A DNA stretch of 64,000 nt from NCBI RefSeq assembly GCF_003006155.1, contig NZ_CP023559.1:682001-746000 (forward strand), in the 5' to 3' direction. The DNA comes from Salinicola tamaricis. GTDB taxonomy: Bacteria; Pseudomonadota; Gammaproteobacteria; Pseudomonadales; Halomonadaceae. The notes below the pieces were generated by a model, which was given only the letters and a program-made list of their open reading frames with translations, was not told the DNA's origin and made no database searches. The position numbers and the translations under genes were made by a program. Positions 13,943-22,546 of this stretch are shown here, in pieces (position 1 is the stretch's first letter; each line of letters begins with the position of its first letter).

Positions 13943-14953
13943 ATGCCGCGCCGCACGTCGGGACGCGTCACGCTTCAGGATATCGCCGATCGGGTCGGGG
14001 TCACCAAGATCACCGTCTCGCGCGCGCTGCGCGAGCCGCAGCGGGTCTCGCTACCGCTGCGCCTGCGCATCGAGGCGGCGAGCGCCGAACTCGGTTATAT
14101 CCCCAACCACGCTGCCGGCGCGCTGGCCAGCGGCCGCAGCCACAGCGTGGCACTGCTGATCCCGTCGCTCTCCAACGCGGTGTTCTCGGATATCCAGCGC
14201 GGTATCGAGGAGGGCCTGCGCGCCGCCGGCTATCAGCTGCTGATCGGCCATACCGGCTACTCGATCCTCGAGGAGGAGCGGCTGATCGATACCTACCTGG
14301 GCTATGGGGTGGATGGCCTGGTGCTCTCGGGAACCCGTCACACCGAACACGCCGAGCGGCTGCTGCGGCGCGCCGGAGTGCCGGTGGTGGAGACCCTGGA
14401 GCTGACCCCGGCACCGCTGGACATCAACGTGGGGCTCGATCAGACCGCCGCCGGCCGCGCACTGACGGAGACTTTCATCGCCCGCGGCTACCGTCGGATC
14501 GGCTTTCTCGGCGCGCGCATGGATCACCGCGCCCAGCTGCGCATGGCAGGTTGGGAGGCGGCGCTACGCGCTGCCGATCTCTCCACCGAGTACTGTCTGA
14601 CCACGCCGCAGCCGTCGAGCTATCGCCTCGGCGGCGAGATGCTGGGGTCGATGCTGCAGCGCTGGCCGGCGCTGGAGGCGGTATTCTGCTGCAACGACGA
14701 CCTAGCCGCCGGCGCGCTGTTCGAATGCCAGCGCCGCCGCCTGGCGGTACCCGACGCACTCGCCCTGGCCGGCTTCAATGGGCTCGACATCGTGGAGGCG
14801 ACGACCCCACCCCTGGCCACGGTGGTGACCCCACGCCGACGCATCGGCGAGGTGATCGCCGAGCGCCTGCTGGCGCGCCTCGGCGGCCAGCCCTGCCGGC
14901 CGCAAAGTGAGGATCTGGGATTCGAGGTGCGCTGCGGCGGCAGTATCGGCTAG
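13943..14953 (+). CDS. gntR: GntR-type gluconate repressor (LacI family)
   Basis: Transcription repressor of 336 residues: HTH at residues ~9-28 (TLQDIADRVGVTKITVSRAL) followed by a sugar-binding core (ALLIPSLSNAVFSDIQRGIE, GFLGARMDHR, CNDDLAAGALFECQRR). This pattern matches gluconate-utilisation repressors GntR/IdnR. GGGGAGATC precedes the ATG. It is convergent with gluconokinase and lies 1.1 kb from the gluconate permease; a GntR-type palindrome at 15849 lies between those two genes. Expected behaviour is release from DNA on gluconate binding. Confidence 0.85.
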   Translation: MPRRTSGRVTLQDIADRVGVTKITVSRALREPQRVSLPLRLRIEAASAELGYIPNHAAGALASGRSHSVALLIPSLSNAVFSDIQRGIEEGLRAAGYQLLIGHTGYSILEEERLIDTYLGYGVDGLVLSGTRHTEHAERLLRRAGVPVVETLELTPAPLDINVGLDQTAAGRALTETFIARGYRRIGFLGARMDHRAQLRMAGWEAALRAADLSTEYCLTTPQPSSYRLGGEMLGSMLQRWPALEAVFCCNDDLAAGALFECQRRRLAVPDALALAGFNGLDIVEATTPPLATVVTPRRRIGEVIAERLLARLGGQPCRPQSEDLGFEVRCGGSIG

Positions 14954-14989
14954 CCCATCCCGTTCTTGCCCAGTCCGATCTTGAACTGA

Positions 14990-15535
14990 CTAGGAGGCCG
15001 CGCTGTCGGCCTGACGGGCATAGCGCTCGGTCAGCGCCTCGGTGGCGCGCTCGACCACGGTCTCGATGCTGGCATCGATATCCACCGTCACCGCCTCGTC
15101 GGGGCCAGGGGCTTCCAGCGTCGCGAGCTGGCTGTCGAGCATCGCCTCACCCTTGAAGAAGTGGTCCTCACGCGACTGGATGCGCTCGAGCAGCAGCTCG
15201 CGGCTGCCGCACAAATAGACGAAAGTGAGCGCTGGATCGCCCTCGCGCAGCGTGTCGCGGTAGCGGCGCTTGAGCGATGAACAGCCCACCACCAGCGTCT
15301 CGCCCGCCGCACGCGCCTCACCCAGGATCTCGCTCAGCCGGGCGAGCCAGCCGGCGCGATCGTCGTCGTTGAGCGGCTCGCCCCGCGACATCTTGGCCAC
15401 GCTCGCCTCGGAGTGGTAATCGTCACCGTCGAGGAAGCGCCCCTCCAGACGCGCTGCCAGGCGCTGCCCGATTTCGGTCTTGCCGCAACTCGACACGCCC
15501 ATGACGACGATGCGATGTCCCTGATTGGTTTTCAT
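14990..15535 (-). CDS. gntK: Gluconokinase
   Basis: Phosphorylates D-gluconate to 6-phosphogluconate, feeding the Entner-Doudoroff and pentose phosphate routes. 181 residues, usual for thermoresistant gluconokinase. P-loop GVSSCGKT near residue 13 (the common form is GVSGSGKS, so Cys replaces Gly/Ser at one site), then GRFLDGDDYH, WLARL, CSSLKRRYRD and REDHFF, all family hallmarks. The ATG at 15535 with GAGG upstream is chosen over longer in-frame starts that add unrelated residues. It diverges from gntP. Confidence 0.9.
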   Translation of the reverse strand: MKTNQGHRIVVMGVSSCGKTEIGQRLAARLEGRFLDGDDYHSEASVAKMSRGEPLNDDDRAGWLARLSEILGEARAAGETLVVGCSSLKRRYRDTLREGDPALTFVYLCGSRELLLERIQSREDHFFKGEAMLDSQLATLEAPGPDEAVTVDIDASIETVVERATEALTERYARQADSAAS

Positions 15536-15641
15536 GCCTCGGACTCTTTTCGCTGATGAATCGGTCTGCTGATGAATCTTTCTGCTGGCGGCGCGCGCCA
15601 CCGGATAAGCCCACATCGCCTGGCGGTTGTGATAGGCGTTC

Positions 15642-15788
15642 TTAGAGGGTGTTTACAAATTCGTCGAGCGAAGGCAAGACAAGGCAAAATCGGTCGAAAA
15701 AGCGGAATTTACATGGGGTAAATGAGCATTTTGAGGCCGATTTTAACGCCGTATTGCCGAGCGTAGGCATTTTGTAAACACCCTCTTA
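15642..15788. repeat. Family A palindromic repeat, copy A1
   Basis: Imperfect palindrome of ~145 bp between divergent gntK and gntP. Perfect 16-bp terminal inverted repeats AGAGGGTGTTTACAAA lie at 15644-15659 and 15771-15786. TTA occurs at both outer edges (15642-15644 and 15786-15788), a possible short target duplication. The core (GAGCGAAGGCAAGACAAGGC, then AATGAGCATTTTGAG, then GCCGTATTGCCGAGCG) recurs in copies at 17370, 19988 and 28817. No ORF inside. Confidence 0.85.
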
Positions 15789-15848
15789 GGCGTAACCACC
15801 AGCGAGCGGCTTGTCTCTACACCTTTAGGCGCATTGTTGCCGCCGAGC

Positions 15849-15862
15849 TGTTACCGGTAACA
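15849..15862. promoter_or_regulatory. GntR operator between gntK and gntP
   Basis: Perfect 14-bp palindrome TGTTACCGGTAACA, matching the known gammaproteobacterial GntR operator pattern (ATGTTACC-N-GGTAACAT type). It lies 165 bp upstream of gntP, on the gntP side of repeat A1. The rest of 15536-16026 contains only the repeat and no gene. Confidence 0.85.
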
Positions 15863-16026
15863 TCCATTCTCGCCAACTCCACACCGAAGCACAACGCCAC
15901 CAAAGGCGCATAGCGTCCCGCGGGATATCGCCCCCGGCAGGTGCTGGACGCACCACGTCCGCGGCGACATCCGCCAGCGCCTCAACTGCCAGCAGGTGCT
16001 TCGCTCACAAAGGGTTTTTCATCCTC

Positions 16027-17373
16027 ATGGACAGTCCCACCTCTCTGATCCTCGCCGCGCTGGGGAGCATCATCGTCCTTCTTTACCTGGTCATGCGTCT
16101 GCGCCTGCACGCCTTCGTGGCGCTGCTGGTGGTCAGCGGTGTCGTGGGTCTGGCGACCGGCATGGGCGTCGAGGAGCTGCTGAACACCATCGAGAAAGGC
16201 ATGGGCGGCACGCTCGGCTTCGTCGCCACCGTGGTCGGCCTGGGCGCGATGTTCGGCAAGATGCTGGAGGTCTCCGGCGGGGTCGATCGCCTGGCCAGCA
16301 CGCTGCTCGGCAAGTTCGGCGAGAACCGCTCGCAGTGGGCGATGGGGGTCACCGGCTTCCTGGTCGCGATTCCGGTCTTCCTCGACGTCGCCTTCATCAT
16401 CCTGGTGCCGCTGATCTATGCCCTGACCCGGCGCACCGGGCGTTCGCTGCTCTATTACGGCATCCCGCTGCTCGCCGGGCTCGCGGTCACTCACTCGTTC
16501 ATTCCGCCGACACCTGGCCCGATCGCGGTGGCCAAGCTGATCGGTGCCGATCTCGGCTACGTGATCCTGTTCGGCGCCATCTGCGGCCTGCCCGCCATGA
16601 TCATCGCCGGGCCGCTGTTCGGGCGCTGGATCGCCAAGCGCATCGATGCCCAGATTCCCGATTACATGGAGCTGCCCAAGGAGCCGGGTGATACCCGCGA
16701 CCTGCCCAGCTTCAAGCTGATCCTGTCGATCATCCTGCTGCCGCTGGCGCTGATCGTGCTCAACACCGTCTCCGGCGTGTTCCTGCCGGCGGACAGCCCG
16801 GTACTGGCCGCGCTGACCTTCCTCGGCCACCCGTTCGTGGCACTGACCCTGGCCACCCTGCTCGCCTTCACCTGCCTGGGCACTCGCCGCGGCATGACCC
16901 GCGAGCAGGTGATGGAGGTCGCCACCAAGGCGCTCGAACCGGCCGGCATCATCATCCTAGTCACCGGCGCCGGCGGCGTGTTCAAGCAGGTTCTGATCGA
17001 CTCCGGCGTCGGCGGTGTGATGGGTAACATCATGGCCGAGAGCGCGCTGCCGCCGATTCTGCTGGCGTTTTTGATCTCCACCGCGGTGCGCGTGATCCAG
17101 GGCTCCGCCACCGTAGCCATGATCACCGCCGCCGGCCTGATGGCACCGGTCATCTCGACCCTGGGCCTGTCGGGTCCGGTGCTCGGTCTGATCGTGATCG
17201 CGATCGCCTCGGGGGCCACCGTGCTGAGCCACGTCAACGACTCCGGGTTCTGGCTGGTCAACCGCTACTTCGGCCTTACCGAAGCGCAGACTCTGAAGAG
17301 CTGGACAGTGATGGAGACCATCATCGGCCTGACCGGTCTGGTCATGGCGCTGATCGTGGGCCTGTTCGTCTAG
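16027..17373 (+). CDS. gntP: Gluconate:H+ symporter, GntP family
   Basis: Inner-membrane gluconate permease of 448 residues, standard for the GntP/GntT family, with about a dozen hydrophobic helices. Recognisable blocks include GLGAMFGKMLEVSGG, FLDVAFIILVPL, HSFIPPTPGPIAVA and SHVNDSGFWLVNRYF near the C-terminus. Works with gntK and gntR on either side. The stop codon TAG is part of the first bases (CTAGG) of palindromic repeat A2, which starts immediately at the gene end. Confidence 0.92.
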   Translation: MDSPTSLILAALGSIIVLLYLVMRLRLHAFVALLVVSGVVGLATGMGVEELLNTIEKGMGGTLGFVATVVGLGAMFGKMLEVSGGVDRLASTLLGKFGENRSQWAMGVTGFLVAIPVFLDVAFIILVPLIYALTRRTGRSLLYYGIPLLAGLAVTHSFIPPTPGPIAVAKLIGADLGYVILFGAICGLPAMIIAGPLFGRWIAKRIDAQIPDYMELPKEPGDTRDLPSFKLILSIILLPLALIVLNTVSGVFLPADSPVLAALTFLGHPFVALTLATLLAFTCLGTRRGMTREQVMEVATKALEPAGIIILVTGAGGVFKQVLIDSGVGGVMGNIMAESALPPILLAFLISTAVRVIQGSATVAMITAAGLMAPVISTLGLSGPVLGLIVIAIASGATVLSHVNDSGFWLVNRYFGLTEAQTLKSWTVMETIIGLTGLVMALIVGLFV

Positions 17374-17515
17374 GCTCTATACGAAACTACCTGCGCTCGG
17401 AATACGGCGTTAAAAATCGGCTCAAAATGCTCATTTACACCTCGTAAACTCCGCGTTTTCGCCGATTTTTGCCTTGTCTTGCCTTCGCTCGCTGACTTTT
17501 CGTACAAACCCTAGG
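17370..17515. repeat. Family A palindromic repeat, copy A2
   Basis: Same core as A1 but with different ends: CTAGG..TACGAAA on the left and TTTCGTACAAACCCTAG on the right, again inverted relative to each other. The left CTAGG overlaps the gntP stop codon. The core reads CGGCGTTAAAAATCGGCTCA, then the CCGATTTTTGCCTTGTCTTG arm. Confidence 0.85.
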
Positions 17516-17533
17516 CACGCGCCATAATGTCAA

Positions 17534-17563
17534 ACGCCCGCGGCGAGTGATCGCCGCGGGCGT
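17534..17563. terminator. Hairpin between gntP and cca
   Basis: A perfect 13-bp stem (ACGCCCGCGGCGA, loop GTGA, complement) lies between convergent gntP and cca. On the minus strand it is followed by TTTG, so it may serve cca better than gntP. Confidence 0.6.
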
Positions 17564-17634
17564 TGTCGTCTGGCAGTGGAGATCCGGGAGGGGGCTCCGG
17601 GACGCGAAGGCCCCTTCACCTCGCTCCCCCTTGT

Positions 17635-18771
17635 CTACGCTGTCTCCAGCGCCTCGCGGATGGTCTGCTCTCGCCGCCGGGCTAGCTCCTGCCCCAGCTG
17701 CAGCCCGCGCAGCCCCTCGTCGAGCAGCGCCTGGGGTAGGATCTGGGACGCCAGCCGCCAGGCCAGGGCGAGGTCCTTGGCCAGCGCCGGGGCTTCGTGG
17801 GCGATCAGCGCCAGCAGCGGGTCGAGGCGTTCGGGCCGACGCCAGGCGTCGATACCATCGAGCCAGCGCATGATCTCTCCGGCACGCGAATCGGCATGGT
17901 CACAGCGCTGGCGTAGCTCGCGGGTGAGCGCCGCCTGGCGCATGGCGTCACGGTAGCGGTTGGGGGCCTTGACGGCGTCGTTGAGCGCGCGCTGGTCATC
18001 AGCCGCGAGATGCTCACCGAGGCGCGCCCAGCGCCAGACCGCCGGCTCGGCGAGATCGTTCGGCACGCTCTCCAGTCGCGCCAGGGCCGCCGACAAGGTA
18101 TCGTCGGCCAGCGCTGGCATCAGTACCGCCAGCGCACCGCACTCATGCAAGGTCTCGAAATAGGCCGCGGGGTCGGCCTCGGCCAAGGCCTTTTCCGTCT
18201 CGGTCCAGACGCGTTCGGCGACCAGATGCGCGATTTCGCCCCCGGCCACGAGCTGACGCATCAGCGCCAGGGTCTCGCCAGCGATGGTGAACCCCAGATG
18301 ACGGTAGCGAGCAAGAAAGCGTGCCGCACGTAGCACTCTCAAGGGGTCCTCGACAAACGCCGGCGACACGTGGCGCAGGAGCCTGGCCTCGAGATCGGCA
18401 CGCCCGTCGTAGGGGTCGACCAGCTCACCGTCTGCACCCTCGGCCATGGCATTGATGGTGAAATCCCGCCGCGCCAGATCCGCCTCCAGCGTCACCTCGG
18501 GGCTGGCGTGAACCTCGAAACCGGTATAGCCGTGACCGCGCTTGCGCTCGGTGCGCGCCAGCGCGTACTCCTCATGGGTCTGCGGATGCAGGAATACCGG
18601 AAAGTCTCGCCCCACCGGCTGGAAGCCGCGCTGGCGCATCTGCTCGACGCTGGCACCCACCACCACCCAGTCGCGGTCACCGACCGGCCAGCCCAACCGG
18701 GCATCGCGCACCGCGCCGCCGACCAGATAGACCTCGAGACCGTCAAGACAGGAATCGTTGCCAGCGTGCAT
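17635..18771 (-). CDS. cca: CCA-adding tRNA nucleotidyltransferase
   Basis: Adds or repairs the 3'-CCA end of tRNAs. 378 residues; class II nucleotidyltransferase head with VGGAVRD and GDRDWVVVG (metal-binding Asp pair), then [10 protein letters not shown] and the [17 protein letters not shown] and [12 protein letters not shown] motifs typical of the family. No C-terminal HD phosphohydrolase domain is evident, since the protein is ~35 residues shorter than the E. coli enzyme. It is followed on the same strand by nothing, and glpE lies 8 bases upstream. Confidence 0.9.
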   Translation of the reverse strand: MHAGNDSCLDGLEVYLVGGAVRDARLGWPVGDRDWVVVGASVEQMRQRGFQPVGRDFPVFLHPQTHEEYALARTERKRGHGYTGFEVHASPEVTLEADLARRDFTINAMAEGADGELVDPYDGRADLEARLLRHVSPAFVEDPLRVLRAARFLARYRHLGFTIAGETLALMRQLVAGGEIAHLVAERVWTETEKALAEADPAAYFETLHECGALAVLMPALADDTLSAALARLESVPNDLAEPAVWRWARLGEHLAADDQRALNDAVKAPNRYRDAMRQAALTRELRQRCDHADSRAGEIMRWLDGIDAWRRPERLDPLLALIAHEAPALAKDLALAWRLASQILPQALLDEGLRGLQLGQELARRREQTIREALETA

Positions 18772-18779
18772 GGCGCCTC

Positions 18780-19106
18780 CTATCGGCTGACCCGTTCAGG
18801 GTGTCGATGCGCCCAGTCGACGAAACCGCCGTCCAGGCTGTAGACCTCACTGAAGCCCTGCCCGGCGAGCCAGGCGGCGGCCTGCTGGCTGGAGTGGCCG
18901 TGGTAGCAGACCACCACCAGTGGCTGTGCGGTGGGGGTCTGTTCGACCAGCTCGGCGGCGCTGGAGTTGTCCAGATGGCGGCTGCCGGGAATGTGCCCCT
19001 GGGCGAAGCTCAACGGATCGCGGATATCGACCAGGGTCAGGCTGCGTCCTTCGCCCAGCCATTGAATGAGTGTGGCAGCGTCGAGATGTTCGAATGGATG
19101 TGGCAT
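18780..19106 (-). CDS. glpE: Thiosulfate sulfurtransferase GlpE
   Basis: Single-domain rhodanese of 108 residues that transfers sulfane sulfur from thiosulfate to cyanide or thiols such as thioredoxin. The active-site loop is VVCYHGHSS, with catalytic Cys near residue 66; [18 protein letters not shown] and the C-terminal [10 protein letters not shown] are typical of GlpE. It sits 20 bases after apaH and 8 bases before cca, suggesting one transcript. Confidence 0.9.
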   Translation of the reverse strand: MPHPFEHLDAATLIQWLGEGRSLTLVDIRDPLSFAQGHIPGSRHLDNSSAAELVEQTPTAQPLVVVCYHGHSSQQAAAWLAGQGFSEVYSLDGGFVDWAHRHPERVSR

Positions 19107-19126
19107 GTGCCCTCTCTGAGATGGCG

Positions 19127-19960
19127 TCAGCGTCGCAGCTGCTGCGACGGTTCGGCGATGCGCTCGCCGCTGTCGAGATCGAGCGCCGTGAGCGAGCCGC
19201 CCCAGACGCAGCCGGTGTCGAGCGCCTCGGCACGCACGCAGGCCCCGGGCGTCTGCCCCTCCAGCGCGGCCCAGTGGCCGAATAGCAAGGTAAGGCCTTC
19301 CTCACGCGGATGCTGGCGCGGATAGGTGAACCAGGGGGCGAAGCCCGCCGGTGCACTGTCGAGCCCCTCTTTGGCGCTGAAATCGAGGGTACCTTCGGCG
19401 TCGATGAAGCGCATCCGAGTAAAGACGTTGACGATGCTGCGCAGGCGGTCCAGCCCCTCCAGCGCCGGCGACCAGCGCGCCGGACGGTTGCCGTACATCT
19501 CGGCGAGAAAGTCATCGACCGCCTCACCGCCGAGCACTGCCTCGGCTTCCGCCGCCAGCTCGCGAGCCTCGGCCAGCGACCACTGCGGCAACAATCCGGC
19601 ATGGGTCATCACCCGATTGCGGGCCGGGTCGGCGACCAGCAGCGGCTGGGCGCGCAGCCAGCCCATCAGGGCGTCGCACTCCGGCGCTGCGAGTATCTCG
19701 GCCAGGGTATCGTTGCGCTTGAGCTTGCCGTGACCGCGCGCCACCGCCAGCAGATGCAGGTCGTGGTTGCCCAGCACCGTCTCCGCCGCGCCCTCCAGCG
19801 CCATCACCCGGCGCAGGCAGGCGAGCGACCCAGGGCCGCGGTTGACCAGGTCGCCGGCCAGCCACAGTCGATCACGGGAGGGCGAAAAGTCGAGCCGCGC
19901 CAGCAGTGCGTCGAACTCAGCGTAGCAGCCCTGCAGGTCGCCGATGGCGTAGGTGGCCAT
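19127..19960 (-). CDS. apaH: Diadenosine tetraphosphatase ApaH
   Basis: Symmetrical Ap4A hydrolase (yields two ADP; also decaps Np4-capped RNA in E. coli). 277 residues. Metallophosphatase motifs are intact: GDLQGCY near the start, GDLVNRGPGS, GNHDLHLL and VMTHAGLLPQW. Conserved partner of apaG and rsmA upstream; here a 160-bp palindromic repeat (A3) separates apaG from apaH. Confidence 0.92.
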   Translation of the reverse strand: MATYAIGDLQGCYAEFDALLARLDFSPSRDRLWLAGDLVNRGPGSLACLRRVMALEGAAETVLGNHDLHLLAVARGHGKLKRNDTLAEILAAPECDALMGWLRAQPLLVADPARNRVMTHAGLLPQWSLAEARELAAEAEAVLGGEAVDDFLAEMYGNRPARWSPALEGLDRLRSIVNVFTRMRFIDAEGTLDFSAKEGLDSAPAGFAPWFTYPRQHPREEGLTLLFGHWAALEGQTPGACVRAEALDTGCVWGGSLTALDLDSGERIAEPSQQLRR

Positions 19961-19987
19961 AGTCGTCGTCCTTCTCGATGGTCGGTT

Positions 19988-20149
19988 CTAGGCTTTGTAC
20001 GAAAACTACCTGCGCTCGGCAATACGGCGTTAAAAATCAGCTCAAAATGCTCATTTACACCCCGTAAACTGGAGCGCCAGCCCGGTCCGTTTTCGCCGAT
20101 TTTTGCCTTGTCTTGTCTTCGCTCGCTGACTTTTCGTACAAACCCTAGG
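19988..20149. repeat. Family A palindromic repeat, copy A3
   Basis: Located between apaG and apaH. Ends are CTAGGCTTTGTACGAAAA and its near-complement TTTTCGTACAAACCCTAG. It has the family core plus a ~17-base insertion near the loop that includes GGAGCGCCAGCCCGGT, absent from A1, A2 and A4 but present in the unrelated-core repeat at 23534. Confidence 0.85.
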
Positions 20150-20199
20150 TCGAGGGCTGGGGAGCCCTCCGGGATGAACGGGTCGGCACCCGGCGCAGC

Positions 20200-20583
20200 T
20201 CAGTGCACCTGGTTGGGGGTCGCCAGCCGGAACGGTGCGATAGTGACCTCGAAGGCCTCCTGGCTGGCGAGATCGGTGCAGCCGTAGCTGCCCTGCATCA
20301 CCCCCACCGGGGAGGCCAGCACCGCGCGGCTGGTATAGCGGAAACTGTGACCCGCGGCGATCGCCGGCTGCTTGCCGACTACGCCATTGCCGCGCACCTC
20401 CTGCACCTTGCCGTTGCCCTGGGTGATCTTCCAGTAGCGCGACAGCAGTTGGATCTCGCGGGTCGAGCGGTTGTGCACCGTCACTGTATAGCTGAAGACA
20501 TAGCGCGATTGCCCCGGATCCGACTCGTCGGCACGGTAGTCTGGCTCGACCTCGACCAGAATCTGCGTGGCCAGCTCGCTCAT
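20200..20583 (-). CDS. apaG: ApaG protein
   Basis: 127-residue beta-sandwich protein of the ApaG (DUF525) family; exact role unknown, though it is linked by conserved neighbourhood to ApaH and RsmA. Motifs RYVFSYTVTVHN, LLSRYWKITQGNGKVQEV, GVVGKQP and MQGSYGCTD are diagnostic. Its start overlaps the rsmA stop by 4 bases (20580-20583), indicating translational coupling. Confidence 0.92.
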   Translation of the reverse strand: MSELATQILVEVEPDYRADESDPGQSRYVFSYTVTVHNRSTREIQLLSRYWKITQGNGKVQEVRGNGVVGKQPAIAAGHSFRYTSRAVLASPVGVMQGSYGCTDLASQEAFEVTIAPFRLATPNQVH

Positions 20584-21401
20584 GCCTCGCGCTCCGTGAC
20601 TCGGTTGGCGATGGCGACCAGTTCCGCCACCGTCAGTGTCTGCGGCCGGCGGCCGGGGTCGATCCCCAGCGTCTCGAGTTCGCTGGCCTCGACCAGCCCC
20701 TTGAGATTGTTGCGCAATGTCTTGCGCCGCTGGCCGAAGGCCTCGCGCACGATCTCGGCGAAACGCGACTCGTCGTGCGCCACGACGGGCAGTTCGGCGT
20801 GGGGCGTCAGGCGAACGATGGCGGAATCGACCTTGGGCCGCGGCACGAAGGCTTCCGGCGGCACCACGAACAGCGACTCCACCTGGCAGTGGTACTGGGT
20901 CATCACCGACAGGCGGCCCCAGTCGGGCCCACCGGGCTCGGCGGCGAGACGCTCCACCACTTCTTTCTGCAGCATGAAGTGCATGTCGGCGACGGCGCCG
21001 CGCGATGCCAGCAGATGGAAGATCAGCGGCGTGGAGATGTTGTAGGGCAGGTTGCCGACCACCCGTAGCGGGCGGCCATCCGCGGCCGCCAGCGCGGGGA
21101 AATCGAACTTGAGCGCATCGCCCTCGTGGATCACGAAATCCGGATAGGCGAAGAACTGCACCCGCAGCCCAGGGATCAGATCGCGGTCGAGTTCGATCAC
21201 CTCGAGCGCACCGGCGGCCTGGAGCAGCGGCTCGGTCAGAGCGCCCTGCCCTGGGCCGATCTCGACCAGGCGCTCTCCCGGACGCGGCCCGATGGCGCGC
21301 ACGATGCGTGAGATCACGCCGGCATCGCGCAGAAAGTTCTGACCGAAACGTTTGCGGGCTCGCGGCAGCGCGCCACGCGGATAATCGGCTGGGTTAGCCA
21401 T
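20580..21401 (-). CDS. rsmA: 16S rRNA dimethyladenosine transferase RsmA (KsgA)
   Basis: Dimethylates A1518 and A1519 in helix 45 of 16S rRNA using SAM, a late 30S assembly checkpoint. ~273 residues. Visible: KRFGQNFL near the N-terminus, SAM-binding EIGPGQGALT, and catalytic NLPYNIST. ATG at 21401 is chosen; an in-frame TTG at 21407 is closer to the AAGGA site and could be the real start. Overlaps apaG. Confidence 0.92.
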   Translation of the reverse strand: MANPADYPRGALPRARKRFGQNFLRDAGVISRIVRAIGPRPGERLVEIGPGQGALTEPLLQAAGALEVIELDRDLIPGLRVQFFAYPDFVIHEGDALKFDFPALAAADGRPLRVVGNLPYNISTPLIFHLLASRGAVADMHFMLQKEVVERLAAEPGGPDWGRLSVMTQYHCQVESLFVVPPEAFVPRPKVDSAIVRLTPHAELPVVAHDESRFAEIVREAFGQRRKTLRNNLKGLVEASELETLGIDPGRRPQTLTVAELVAIANRVTEREA

Positions 21402-21418
21402 TGACAACGAATTCCTTC

Positions 21419-21468
21419 AGAGGTCGTTTACCTGAAAGCTGCACGGGACAGCGGTGTAAACACCCTCT
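21419..21468. repeat. Degenerate family A remnant between pdxA and rsmA
   Basis: A 50-bp stretch with AGAGG..GTTTAC on the left and GTGTAAACACCCTCT on the right, matching the ends of copy A1 but lacking the core. It looks like an internal deletion derivative. Confidence 0.6.
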
Positions 21469-21484
21469 CGGTGAGAGAGATGAG

Positions 21485-22534
21485 TCAGTGAGATCGATGA
21501 GTGGCCATCTCGCAGGCCACTTCCAGCGCCACCCTGAGGCTGCCGACATCGGCTTGGCCACTGCCGGCAAGGTCGAGGGCGGTGCCGTGATCGACCGAGG
21601 TGCGAACGATGCCCAGGCCCAGGGTGATATTGGCCGCCTGGCCAAAGCCGGCATACTTGAGTACCGGCAGCCCCTGGTCATGATACATGGCGAGCACGGC
21701 ATCGGCGTCATTCAGATGACGCGGCGTGAACAGCGTATCGGCGGGCAGCGGGCCGATCAGATCGAGCCCCTCGGCGCGCAGCCGCTCGAGGGTCGGAGTG
21801 ATGATCTCGAGCTCCTCGCGGCCCAGGTGGCCATCTTCGCCGGCGTGGGGATTGAGCCCGCTGACCAGGATACGCGGCGCGGCGATGCCGAAGCGCTGGG
21901 TCAGCTCGGCGGCGAGAATCCGGGTGACCCGCGTGAGAAGCGCAGCATCGATCGCCTCGGCAACCCGCGCCAGCGGCAGATGGGTGGTGGCCAGGGCGAC
22001 CCGCAGCGGCCTCGGCGGGCGCCTGGCGTCGAGCGTCGAGGCGATCATCGTGGCGAGCATCATCACCACCTCCTCGACGCCGCAGGCGTCCCGCAGGTAC
22101 TCGGTATGGCCGGTGAATCCCGGGTGGCCACCCTCGATGATCGCTCCCTTGTGCAGCGGCGCAGTGACCATGGCGGCGGCGCGCCCGTCACGACAGGCGG
22201 CGATGGCGACATCCAGGGTCTCGAGCACATAGTCGGCATTGCCCGGATCGAGCACGCCGGGCAGCGACGGCCGCCGCAGCGCCACCGGCCACACCGGCAG
22301 ATGGCCATCCCGTGCGGGCGGCACCGGCGCAGCGGGGTCGAGCGGCTCGATCTCGACCGCCCAGCCCAGCGCCGCAGCACGCGCCGCCAGCAGCTGCGGG
22401 TCGCCGATGACCACGACCCGCGCGGCCAGCGCCGGCCAGCGCCGCGCCAGGGCCAGCGTCAGCTCGGGGCCGATACCCGCAGGCTCGCCGCTGGTCAGTG
22501 CCAGCAGCGGTGCCTCGGCCTGGGTCAATGCCAT
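21485..22534 (-). CDS. pdxA: 4-hydroxythreonine-4-phosphate dehydrogenase PdxA
   Basis: NAD-dependent enzyme of pyridoxal phosphate synthesis (DXP-dependent route). 349 residues. Metal and substrate residues are visible in TAPLHKGAI, FTGHTEYL, SGLNPHAGEDGHLG and YHDQGLPVLKYAGFG, followed by RTSVDHGTALD. Placed between surA and rsmA as in most gammaproteobacteria, 12 bases after surA. Confidence 0.93.
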   Translation of the reverse strand: MALTQAEAPLLALTSGEPAGIGPELTLALARRWPALAARVVVIGDPQLLAARAAALGWAVEIEPLDPAAPVPPARDGHLPVWPVALRRPSLPGVLDPGNADYVLETLDVAIAACRDGRAAAMVTAPLHKGAIIEGGHPGFTGHTEYLRDACGVEEVVMMLATMIASTLDARRPPRPLRVALATTHLPLARVAEAIDAALLTRVTRILAAELTQRFGIAAPRILVSGLNPHAGEDGHLGREELEIITPTLERLRAEGLDLIGPLPADTLFTPRHLNDADAVLAMYHDQGLPVLKYAGFGQAANITLGLGIVRTSVDHGTALDLAGSGQADVGSLRVALEVACEMATHRSH

Positions 22535-22546
22535 CTGGCTACCCCG

